A stretch of 29,580 nucleotides of DNA from assembly GCA_023429565.1 (NCBI GenBank), contig JAEZDJ010000028.1:1-29580 (forward strand). Reading direction: 5' to 3'. Position numbers and translations under genes: made by a program. Positions 7,400-14,197 of this stretch are shown here, one piece after another. Position 1 is the stretch's first letter. Every line of letters begins with the position of its first letter. A model generated the notes under the pieces. It saw nothing but the letters and a program-made list of their open reading frames with translations. It was not told the DNA's origin and did no database searches. Source of the DNA: Actinomycetes bacterium (GTDB taxonomy: Bacteria; Actinomycetota; Coriobacteriia; Coriobacteriales; Eggerthellaceae).

Positions 7400-9727
7400 A
7401 TGGCACGGACACGGTCTCACACGAGGAGGCATCCCCGCAGCAACCCCCGCGGCGTGCTTTCGGTGCGGCAGGGCGGCTTTGGCTTCGTGCAGACCGCCGA
7501 GGGAGAGTACTTCGTTCCCGAGGCGAAGATGAACGGTGCGTTCCATGGCGATCTGGTTGAAATCGCATCCTTGCCGGTTTCCTCGCGTGGAGGCCAGCGT
7601 GCCGCCCGATCCCCTGAAGGCCGTCGCGGAGGTTCCAACTGTTTTGAGGACAAGCCCGCTGCCCGTGTGGTGCGCGTGGTCGACAGGGCTCACGACACGA
7701 TTGTCGGCAGGTACGAGGTCGCGGAGCCGTTTGGCGTCGTCGTTCCCGAGGACGCGCGCATTCCCTACGACATTTTCACCATGCGCGCCGATCATCCCCA
7801 GGTGCCTGACGGGGCGCTTGTCCGCGCGCGCATCACCACGTTCCCCAGCCGCGCGACGGCAGCCACGGGGGTGATCGAGGAAGTCCTGGGCCTGACGGAT
7901 GACGAAGGCGCGGCCATCGAGCTCATCATCGCCCGCCATAAGCTGGAGACGGCGTTCTCCGAGGGCACGCAGGCTGAAGCGATGGCTGCGACGCTCGATG
8001 TGGAAGGCGCTCTTGCGGAGGGCTACCGAGATCTGCGCGATCGATTTGTGTTCACCGTTGACCCTTCAGACGCACGCGACTTCGACGATGCCCTGTCCTT
8101 GGACCGCGTTGAGGCGGGGGATTGGACGGCGGGCTCTTTTGGTGCCGACGGGTCTTCTATTGGCGAAACGTCTTTGCTGCCCGTGCCGGAAGCGCCTGGA
8201 ACGGAAGAGGCTGGCGAGGCCGAAGCGGCTGATTGTGGCGTAGACGAACGTCCGAAGGGAGCCTTGGCACGCGAGGGGGCCCTGCCATGGCCGTCACAGT
8301 CGGCGCCTTCGGCATCGGGCGTTGGCGGGACATTCTCCGCAGGCCGAGGCATCGGATCGGGTGTGCTCAACGCGGGAGCGGGCAAGGCTGTGTGGCGGCT
8401 GGGCGTGCATATCGCGGACGTGTCGCACTATGTGCCGTGGAACTCGTCGGTCGACCTCGATGCGCGGCGACGGGCCACCAGCGTCTATCTGGTCGACCGC
8501 GTCATACCCATGTTGCCCGAGCAGCTGTCAAACGAACTGTGCTCGCTCAAGCCGGGAGAGGACCGTCGCTCCCTGACCGCCGACCTCTACCTGGACGAAC
8601 GGGGCCGTCTCGTCCGCTATGAACTATACCCTGCGCTCATCAGATCCGATGCGCGCCTCTCGTATGACCAGGCACAGGAAATGATCGATGCGGCTCGTTG
8701 TGGCGGAGGCGATGACTCGGCTGAGTCGAGCGTTTTGCGCTCCCCCCATGAGAAATTGGATGCCCTTGGTTGGAGACTGTCTGCCCTCTCGAAGATCGCA
8801 GGCCTTCGTGCGCGGGCGCGCAGGGCGGCAGGCGGCATTGACTTCGCGACGACGGAGGCCAAGGTGCGCCTTGATGGGGAGGGGAGGCCGCTATCCATCG
8901 AATTGCGCCGCAAGACCGAAGCGACGTCGCTCGTCGAGGAGGCCATGATCCTCGCGAACGAGACGGTCGCGTCACATCTGCGCGACACGAAATTTCCCTG
9001 CATCTACCGTGTTCACGAGCAGCCTTCTGCAGAAAGCCTCGCCGCCCTCGTCCCTGTCTTCCAGGAATTCGCGTGGTTCAAGGACATCGACCAGCGAGGC
9101 TTGGTGGCCGGTGACCCCCTGGCGGTTCAGGCCGTTCTCGCGGCCAGCGCCGGTCGGGCGGAGGGAGAGCTGGTCTCCACGCTGGTGCTGCGCTCTCTGA
9201 AGCGCGCTGTGTACCGGCCCCTATGCGAGCCGCATTACGGTTTGGCGAGTGCGGCGTACACGCATTTCACCTCTCCCATCCGACGCTATCCCGACCTTGT
9301 CGTGCATCGCATGCTCCGTTCCCAGCTGACGAAGCGCCCCGAGTGGTTCGACCAGGAAGTGTCGAGCCTCGCTTGGCTGTCCGAGCATTCGTCTGCCATG
9401 GAGCGCGTTGCCGAGGCTGCGTCCCGCGAGTCTCACGAGCTGAAAATCATCGAATACCTGGAGCGTTTCATCGGGCAGACCTTTTCTGCGGTCGTTTCTG
9501 GCGTGGCCTCCTACGGCCTCTTCGTTCGCCTGGAGAACACGGCTGAGGGATTGGTTCACATGAAGGACCTGGGTCATGAATATTTTGCGCTTGATCCCGT
9601 CTTGTACCGTCTGACCGGTCAGGACACCGGCAAGGTTTATCATCTGGGGCAGCGCCTCTCCGTCGTCCTGGTTCGCGCTGACATGCATGCCCGCCGTCTC
9701 GATTTCCGTTTGGCGGACACGGAGTAG
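7400..9727 (+). CDS. rnr: 3'-5' exoribonuclease RNase R (RNB family) with an internal insertion
   Basis: RNase R degrades structured RNA from the 3' end. The 775-residue protein has a basic N-terminus, a cold-shock-like RNA-binding region (GVLSVRQGGFGFVQTAEGEYFVPE, about 18-41), the RNB catalytic domain and a C-terminal S1 domain (FSAVVSGVASYGLFVRLENTAEGLVH). Active-site aspartates appear in DPSDARDFDDA (D221, D227, D229, D230). Downstream are LGVHIADVSHYV, ANETVASHL and YTHFTSPIRRYPDLVVHR. Between DDALSL and the LGVHIADVSHYV strand there are about 100 residues, where relatives have roughly 15. The extra stretch (about 237-331) is rich in Gly, Ser, Ala and Glu and looks disordered. The start ATG lies 5 bases after the S41-like gene. 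Confidence 0.93.
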   Translation: MARTRSHTRRHPRSNPRGVLSVRQGGFGFVQTAEGEYFVPEAKMNGAFHGDLVEIASLPVSSRGGQRAARSPEGRRGGSNCFEDKPAARVVRVVDRAHDTIVGRYEVAEPFGVVVPEDARIPYDIFTMRADHPQVPDGALVRARITTFPSRATAATGVIEEVLGLTDDEGAAIELIIARHKLETAFSEGTQAEAMAATLDVEGALAEGYRDLRDRFVFTVDPSDARDFDDALSLDRVEAGDWTAGSFGADGSSIGETSLLPVPEAPGTEEAGEAEAADCGVDERPKGALAREGALPWPSQSAPSASGVGGTFSAGRGIGSGVLNAGAGKAVWRLGVHIADVSHYVPWNSSVDLDARRRATSVYLVDRVIPMLPEQLSNELCSLKPGEDRRSLTADLYLDERGRLVRYELYPALIRSDARLSYDQAQEMIDAARCGGGDDSAESSVLRSPHEKLDALGWRLSALSKIAGLRARARRAAGGIDFATTEAKVRLDGEGRPLSIELRRKTEATSLVEEAMILANETVASHLRDTKFPCIYRVHEQPSAESLAALVPVFQEFAWFKDIDQRGLVAGDPLAVQAVLAASAGRAEGELVSTLVLRSLKRAVYRPLCEPHYGLASAAYTHFTSPIRRYPDLVVHRMLRSQLTKRPEWFDQEVSSLAWLSEHSSAMERVAEAASRESHELKIIEYLERFIGQTFSAVVSGVASYGLFVRLENTAEGLVHMKDLGHEYFALDPVLYRLTGQDTGKVYHLGQRLSVVLVRADMHARRLDFRLADTE

Positions 9728-9900
9728 GGGTGTGTCTCTGCGGTTTTCGCAGTCAGGCTCGCGTGTGGTGGCTGCTGGTGCCTTGTTGGTGCAAGCGCGG
9801 TTGTTCCGGCGTTTCGGATGTCTGCCAGTTCCGCGGATGGGACGGTGCGGGGGCGTTCAGGTGATCTTTTGAGACCCCTGCGTGATCATGTTGGAGATGC

Positions 9901-9913
9901 TTTGATTGTCGAA
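9901..9913 (+). promoter_or_regulatory. FabT-like operator before the MarR gene (degenerate)
   Basis: TTTGATTGTCGAA matches 11 of 13 positions of the TTTGATTATCAAA palindrome found before acpP. It overlaps the -35 of the regulator's own promoter, which suggests weak autoregulation. The palindromic match is what I see. The regulation is inferred from FabT biology in streptococci and lactococci. Confidence 0.6.
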
Positions 9914-9929
9914 TGAAGTACGGTATGAT
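9902..9929 (+). promoter_or_regulatory. Candidate promoter of the fabT-like gene
   Basis: TTGATT (9902-9907), a 16-base spacer and TATGAT (9924-9929) form a reasonable sigma-A promoter. The start point would be near 9936, leaving a leader of about 165 bases before the MarR-family gene. The -35 lies inside the operator-like palindrome. Confidence 0.5.
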
Positions 9930-10100
9930 GCGCATGCGTGGGCGAGGTGTGCCTGATTGGGCGCGCTGCCCTATAGGGGAGGGTGGAAAACCTCCATCGT
10001 GCCGCGATGAGTGAGTCCGCGCGGGCCTCCGTACGGACGCGTCAGCGCTGAAAACAGGTGCGAGCAGCAAGGGCTCGGGAGCGTTTCATGAGGAGGCGCG

Positions 10101-10574
10101 ATGGGAGAAGGCGGATCGATCGACGCGCTTGCCGCGAGGCGGCGACGCGATGAGGTGGACGAACTGCTTTCGAGCACGTTCAATTCCATACTGCGCATCG
10201 AGGAGCGGTCGCTCGACAACCGCTTGACGCATGGCCTCACCATCACCGAGGTCCACACGATCGTGGCCGTGGGGCTTCACGAACGCAACCCCATGAACGT
10301 TGTCGCGGCTCGGCTGAGCGTGACGCTTGCCACGTTGACGACGGCAGTGAACAAGCTGGTTGAAAAGGGATTCATCAGGCGCACGCGTTCGGAGAACGAC
10401 CGTCGCAAAGTGCTCGTCTCCCTGACCAAGAAGGGGCGCAAGGTTCTGCGTGCCCACAACCTGTTCCATCGCCAGATGATTGACGAGGCCCTCGCCGACC
10501 TCTCCGAAGAAGAGGAGCGCGTGTTCGCCGAAGGGCTGTCCAAGGTGAAGGCCTTCTTTGACGCACAGGCGTGA
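10101..10574 (+). CDS. fabT: MarR-family transcriptional regulator, FabT-like
   Basis: This 157-residue protein has the MarR winged-helix fold: a dimerisation helix (VDELLSSTFNSILRIEERSLD), then the DNA-binding helices around LTITEVHTIVAVGLHERNPMNVVAARLSVTLATLTTAVNKLVEKGFI, a wing with RTRSENDRRKVLVSLTKKGRKVL, and C-terminal dimer helices. FabT represses fatty-acid synthesis genes using long-chain acyl-ACP as corepressor. The call to FabT rather than a generic MarR rests on context: it directly precedes the FASII genes, and palindromes of the FabT type lie before this gene and before acpP. The start ATG at 10101 has GAGGAGG just upstream. Confidence 0.85.
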   Translation: MGEGGSIDALAARRRRDEVDELLSSTFNSILRIEERSLDNRLTHGLTITEVHTIVAVGLHERNPMNVVAARLSVTLATLTTAVNKLVEKGFIRRTRSENDRRKVLVSLTKKGRKVLRAHNLFHRQMIDEALADLSEEEERVFAEGLSKVKAFFDAQA

Positions 10575-10577
10575 GGC
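10551..10577 (+). repeat. 27-base direct repeat, copy 1 (end of the MarR gene)
   Basis: The 27 bases beginning GCCTTCTTTG and ending CAGGCGTGAGGC recur at 10616-10642 with three mismatches. This copy includes the last codons and the TGA of the MarR-family gene. Confidence 0.8.
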
Positions 10578-10615
10578 GTCGCGCGTCTCAGGGGCGGTTC
10601 CCGCATAGGAGCGCG

Positions 10616-10642
10616 GCCTTCTTTGGCGTGCAGGCGTGAGGC
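10616..10642 (+). repeat. 27-base direct repeat, copy 2
   Basis: This matches 10551-10577 at 24 of 27 positions. The start-to-start distance is 65 bases. It looks like a local duplication of the 3' end of the MarR-family gene, and it is non-coding here. Confidence 0.8.
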
Positions 10643-10753
10643 CGCCGCTCCTTCGGCGTTCGTGCTTTTCGTCGGTCCCTTGCTTTTCGGGCTCAGCGAG
10701 TTCTGCCCTGCCGTTGGTTCCGGGCTCGTGCTGCGACATGATGCACGAACAAA

Positions 10754-10769
10754 TGTTTCACGTGAAACA
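10754..10769. other. parS: parS site (ParB-binding centromere sequence)
   Basis: TGTTTCACGTGAAACA is a perfect 16-base palindrome, extended by one A/T pair on each side. It fits the widely conserved chromosomal parS consensus (TGTTNCACGTGAAACA). ParB spreads from such sites and works with ParA and SMC to segregate the origin region. It lies in non-coding DNA. No parA or parB is in the window, so this is an isolated site. Function is inferred from the match. Confidence 0.85.
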
Positions 10770-10941
10770 TTCTGATTGTTCTCCGTTTTTGGCAGGTTGC
10801 CGGACTTGGTTCGCTGATTTTTGTATACTTCGATGCTCCCGATGCTGGTGGCGCCCAGCGCCGTTGTCGGCAATCGGGGTTTCCTGGGGATGCTTCCCGG
10901 CATTGCGAGGCGTGGCAGAGTCGCAGAAATCGTGAAAGTGC

Positions 10942-10970
10942 TTGCATTCCGCATCCTGTGACCGTACCAT
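10942..10970 (+). promoter_or_regulatory. Candidate promoter of the acpP-fab cluster
   Basis: TTGCAT (10942-10947), a 17-base spacer and TACCAT (10965-10970) place a start near 10977. The FabT-like palindrome would then lie just downstream of the start site, where a bound repressor could block transcription. The match to consensus is moderate. Confidence 0.45.
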
Positions 10971-10987
10971 ACGGAACGTAGAAATAC

Positions 10988-11000
10988 TTTGATTATCAAA
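10988..11000 (+). promoter_or_regulatory. FabT-like operator before acpP
   Basis: TTTGATTATCAAA is a perfect inverted repeat around a central A/T. As I remember it, this is the core of the FabT box of streptococci. It lies 26 bases before the acpP start and close behind the candidate promoter. The adjacent MarR-family gene is the likely ligand. Confidence 0.8.
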
Positions 11001-11026
11001 CTAAATCAACCGTAAGGAGAACCGAC

Positions 11027-11248
11027 ATGGCCACCATCGACATCGTGAAAGACGTCCTCGTGGAGAACCTCGATCTTGAGGCTGGGCAAATCACCGAGGA
11101 TGCGACCCTTGACTCTCTGGGCATCGATTCCCTCGACATGGTCGAGCTCATCTGCGACCTGGAAGAGAAGTGCGAGATCGAGTTCGGCGAACCTGAGGGT
11201 ATCGACACGATCGGCAAGCTGGTCGCGCACATCGACTCGCTCAAGTAA
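11027..11248 (+). CDS. acpP: Acyl carrier protein
   Basis: This 73-residue acidic protein carries growing acyl chains on a phosphopantetheine arm. The attachment serine is S35 in GIDSLDMVEL. The helical pattern (VKDVLVENLDLEAGQITEDATLDSLGIDSLDMVELICDLEEKC-like, split by loops) and length are typical of bacterial AcpP. A strong ribosome site, AAGGAGA, precedes the ATG by 7 bases. It is the first gene after the operator and is followed by fabK after 63 bases, so it heads the regulated FASII operon. Confidence 0.96.
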   Translation: MATIDIVKDVLVENLDLEAGQITEDATLDSLGIDSLDMVELICDLEEKCEIEFGEPEGIDTIGKLVAHIDSLK

Positions 11249-11311
11249 CATCGGTTCAAAACGGTTGTCGGCAAACGCGACGCTCTCGGCGAGCAGGGGA
11301 AGAAGGCATTC

Positions 11312-12298
11312 ATGAAGACGCGGGTAACGGAGCTTCTGGGCATTGAGGTGCCCGTCATCCAGGGAGCGATGGCGCGCATCGCGAACGCAAGCCTGGCTGG
11401 TGCGGTGAGCGAGGCTGGAGGCCTGGGCATCATCGCATGCGGAGGCGCCCCGCTCTCGTGGATCGAGGAGCAGGTGTCCATCGCGCGCTCCCTGACCGAC
11501 AAGCCCATTGGCGCGAACGTCATGCTCATGGATCCCAATGCCGCCGAGGTCGCAAAGCTTCTGGCACGCTTGCGTGTCGACGTCATAACCACGGGAGCCG
11601 GCAGCCCGGCCAACTATCTCGACCTCTGGAAGGAAGCGGGCATCAAGGTGGTGCCCGTGGTGGCATCGAGCGCCCTTGCCTCCCGCATGGAGCGCCTCGG
11701 TGCCGACGCCGTCGTCGCCGAGGGCACGGAGGCCGGCGGCCACATCGGCGAGCTCACGACGATGGCGCTTATTCCCGCCGTTTGCGACAGCGTGTCCATC
11801 CCCGTCATCGCGGCCGGCGGCATTGCCGACGGCCGTGGCATGGTGGCCGCTTTCGCCCTTGGGGCGGAAGGCGTTCAGGTGGGAACTCGGTTTCTCACGG
11901 TGGATGAATGCACCATTGCCGATGCCTACAAGGAAAAGGTCCTCGGCGCGAAGGATGCGGACACCATTGTCACCGGCCGAGGGAGCGGGCATCCGGTGCG
12001 CTGCATCAAGAACAAGTTCGCGCGCACCGTCCGCAAGCTTGAAGGCGATGTCGTTGCCAACGGCGACGAACTGGAGGCGATGTATGTGGGCAGCCTGCGC
12101 CGCGCCGTCGAAGGAGACGTCGACAACGGGACCATGATGGCCGGGCAGTCAGCCGCCCTCGTGCACGAGCGGAAAACTGCTGCGGAAGTCGTGTCTGGCC
12201 TGGTTTCCGAAGCTGAAGCCCTTGGTGGCGTGAGCTTGTCCCTGTTGGCCGAGGCCAATGCGAAGCGTGCGCGTTTCGGCATGGCCCCGAGCGTATAG
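11312..12298 (+). CDS. fabK: Enoyl-ACP reductase II (FMN-dependent FabK)
   Basis: FabK reduces trans-2-enoyl-ACP in the last step of each elongation cycle and replaces FabI. The 328-residue TIM-barrel protein belongs to the nitronate monooxygenase/FabK flavoprotein family: it opens VTELLGIEVPVIQGAMARIANASLAG-like sequence and has GGLGIIACGG, the flavin-binding EGTEAGGHIGE and the phosphate-binding AAGGIADGRGMVAAFALGAEGVQVGTRF. The order acpP-fabK-fabD-fabG-fabF supports FabK over a stand-alone nitronate monooxygenase. The stop TAG is 11 bases before fabD. Confidence 0.93.
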   Translation: MKTRVTELLGIEVPVIQGAMARIANASLAGAVSEAGGLGIIACGGAPLSWIEEQVSIARSLTDKPIGANVMLMDPNAAEVAKLLARLRVDVITTGAGSPANYLDLWKEAGIKVVPVVASSALASRMERLGADAVVAEGTEAGGHIGELTTMALIPAVCDSVSIPVIAAGGIADGRGMVAAFALGAEGVQVGTRFLTVDECTIADAYKEKVLGAKDADTIVTGRGSGHPVRCIKNKFARTVRKLEGDVVANGDELEAMYVGSLRRAVEGDVDNGTMMAGQSAALVHERKTAAEVVSGLVSEAEALGGVSLSLLAEANAKRARFGMAPSV

Positions 12299-12309
12299 GA
12301 CGGCGCTGC

Positions 12310-13302
12310 ATGTCTGGACAGATTGCTGCCATCGCTTCTGGCTTCCCGGTGTTCCTCTTGTCTGGGCAGGGCTCGCAGCGGCCCGGCATGGGCGCCGACC
12401 TCATGGACGTGCCCGAGGTTGCGGCGGCGTTCTCCTGCGCATCGGACGTGCTTGGCTACGATGTTGCCGATCTGGTGGCGAACGCGGATCCTGAGAAGCT
12501 GAATGACACGCGCTATGCCCAGCCGGCGCTCTGCGCCCTGTCGGTAGGCATCGCCCGCGCGCTCGAGGCGCGGGGAGCGGTGCCCGTTGCGGTCCTTGGA
12601 TTCTCGCTTGGCCAGGTGGGCGCCTTGGCGGTGTCAGGCATGCTCTCCGACGAAGAAACATTCGCCTTCGTCAAGGCACGCTCCGAGTTCATGGCCCAGG
12701 CGGCCGCCACCCATCCTGGAGCCATGAGCGCCCTGCTCAAGGCCGACGAAGATGCGGTGCGGGACGTCTGCGCGGAATGCGCGCAAGGGGAGGTTCTCGT
12801 CCCCGCGAACTTCAATTGCCCGGGGCAGATCGTGATTGCCGGCACGGTTGAGGCTGTCGCCCGCGCGGAACAGACGTGGTCTGCCCGTGGACGGCGGTTC
12901 TCGCGCCTTGCGACGTCGGGGGCGTTTCATAGCCCCCTCATGGCCGATGCCTCCCGGGAACTCGCTTCGTATCTTGAGCGGGTGGAGTTTGCCGAACCTC
13001 GCGTGCCGCTCATATGCAACACGGATGCCGAGCCCCTCGCGGCAGCGGACGCCCGCAGCCATCTTGTTCGCCATCTGGTGAGTCCGGTTCGTTTCCAACA
13101 GAGCATCGAGGCTCTGCGCGTGGCGGGCGCGGACATGTTCGTCGAGGTGGGTTTCGGAGGGGTTTTGGCCAACTTGGTGCGCCGCATCGACAGGACTGCG
13201 CATCATTCGTGCGTGCAGGACCGTTCGGGCCTTGAGGGGCTGACGGGCGAATCCCCCGTGCTAGGGCATTCTGCCGCCGCCACTTCTTCTGATTCCGAGT
13301 GA
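12310..13302 (+). CDS. fabD: Malonyl-CoA:ACP transacylase
   Basis: FabD moves malonyl groups from CoA to ACP. The 330-residue protein shows the N-terminal LLSGQGSQRPGMGADL motif, the nucleophile elbow with S99 in LGFSLGQVGALA, an oxyanion/arginine region and the catalytic histidine H207 in GAFHSPLM. Most family members have GHSLGE around the serine. Here it is GFSLGQ, which changes two conserved neighbours but keeps the serine. The C-terminus has a Ser-rich tail after RRIDRTAHHS. It lies between fabK and fabG with short gaps (11 and 13 bases). Confidence 0.93.
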   Translation: MSGQIAAIASGFPVFLLSGQGSQRPGMGADLMDVPEVAAAFSCASDVLGYDVADLVANADPEKLNDTRYAQPALCALSVGIARALEARGAVPVAVLGFSLGQVGALAVSGMLSDEETFAFVKARSEFMAQAAATHPGAMSALLKADEDAVRDVCAECAQGEVLVPANFNCPGQIVIAGTVEAVARAEQTWSARGRRFSRLATSGAFHSPLMADASRELASYLERVEFAEPRVPLICNTDAEPLAAADARSHLVRHLVSPVRFQQSIEALRVAGADMFVEVGFGGVLANLVRRIDRTAHHSCVQDRSGLEGLTGESPVLGHSAAATSSDSE

Positions 13303-13315
13303 GGAGTTCGTTCCT

Positions 13316-14197
13316 ATGAGCATCGAGACAAACGACGTGAATGCAGCGGCTGCCGGAGCCGTCGCTGCGTGTTCGCCCAACCCTGAGGCCGCCGGTTCTT
13401 GCGACTCCGCTTCGGCATCGTCCCCGGCAGGAAGTGGCTCGTATCCTGACCCCGTGCGTCGCAGCGCGGTCGTCACCGGATCGAGCCGCGGCATCGGCCG
13501 CGCCATTGTCGAGCAGCTCGCTCGGGCGGGGTTTGACGTATGCGTGAACTGCTCGAGTCAGCGTGGTTTGGACGATGCTCGGGAGTTTGCCGACCAGGTG
13601 GCTTCGGCGCACGGCGTGCGTGCCCTTGCCGTCGTCGCGAACGTTGCCGACAGCGCCGAGGCGCAGGGGTTGATCGATGCTGCCTACGAGGCGTTCGGTC
13701 GTATCGACGTCCTGGTGAACAACGCCGGAATCACCCGCGACGGGCTGATCGCCCGCATGAAGGAAGAGGACTTTGACGCCGTCATCGACGTGAACCTCAA
13801 AGGCACGTTCAATTGCTGCAAGGCGGCCTCCCAGCGTATGATGAAGCAGCGCTGCGGCCGCATCATCAACCTGAGCAGCGTCGTCGGCGTGGCAGGCAAT
13901 GCGGGACAGGCAAACTATGCCGCATCGAAGGCGGGTGTCATCGGGCTCACGAAGTCTATCGCGCGGGAGCTTGCCGGACGTGGCATAACCGCGAACGCCG
14001 TCGCGCCGGGCTTCATCGCAACGGACATGACCGACGCCCTTTCGGAGAAGCAGCGGGAAGCCATGCTCGGGCATATTGCCGCCAAGCGTTTCGGCAAGCC
14101 CGAGGACGTGGCGTCTCTCGTGGGCTTTTTGGCAAGCGACGAGGCCAGTTATATTACGGGACAGGTCATCTGCATCGACGGAGGTATGGCATTATGA
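13316..14197 (+). CDS. fabG: 3-oxoacyl-ACP reductase with an N-terminal extension
   Basis: FabG is the NADPH-dependent short-chain dehydrogenase that reduces beta-ketoacyl-ACP. The Rossmann glycine motif TGSSRGIG (about 54-61), NNAG, the catalytic serine in INLSSVVG and the YxxxK pair (Y201, K205 in NYAASKAG) are all visible. The C-terminal motif ITGQVICIDGGMAL is standard. The 293-residue length is about 45 more than usual because of an Ala/Ser/Pro-rich N-terminal stretch. The ATG at 13316 has GAGGAG at a good distance, so the extension is likely translated. An internal GTG near the core has no ribosome site. It overlaps fabF by four bases (ATGA). Confidence 0.93.
   Translation: MSIETNDVNAAAAGAVAACSPNPEAAGSCDSASASSPAGSGSYPDPVRRSAVVTGSSRGIGRAIVEQLARAGFDVCVNCSSQRGLDDAREFADQVASAHGVRALAVVANVADSAEAQGLIDAAYEAFGRIDVLVNNAGITRDGLIARMKEEDFDAVIDVNLKGTFNCCKAASQRMMKQRCGRIINLSSVVGVAGNAGQANYAASKAGVIGLTKSIARELAGRGITANAVAPGFIATDMTDALSEKQREAMLGHIAAKRFGKPEDVASLVGFLASDEASYITGQVICIDGGMAL

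Larger units (their letters stand above)
9728..10100. other. Intergenic region before the FabT-like regulator
   Basis: No coding region is convincing in these 373 bases. A short hairpin, CTGCG-GTTTT-CGCAG (9738-9752), follows rnr but has no T run. A promoter with an overlapping operator-like site lies at 9901-9929. The implied 5' leader of about 165 bases contains GGAGG-8 bases-CCTCC (9978-9995) and the palindrome TCCGTACGGA near 10028, so it could fold, but I recognise no riboswitch class. Confidence 0.4.
10575..11026. other. Intergenic region between fabT-like gene and acpP
   Basis: This 452-base region has no credible gene. It holds the second copy of a 27-base repeat (10616-10642), a perfect parS-like palindrome (10754-10769), a TATACT hexamer (10824-10829) that could be a -10 element with a weak -35, a candidate acpP promoter (10942-10970) and the operator palindrome (10988-11000). 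A short open frame across 10636-10935 translates the parS site as MFHVKH and is not considered real. Confidence 0.6.

Noticed and set aside
10636..10935. Open frame of 99 codons between the MarR gene and acpP
   Set aside because: It covers the duplicated repeat and the parS palindrome (read as MFHVKH), has a Cys/Ser/Arg-rich composition and no ribosome site. It looks like a chance frame.
9728..11026. tRNA or other stable RNA genes in the non-coding stretches
   Set aside because: I looked for T-loop (GGTTCGA) and acceptor pairings on both strands and found no complete cloverleaf.
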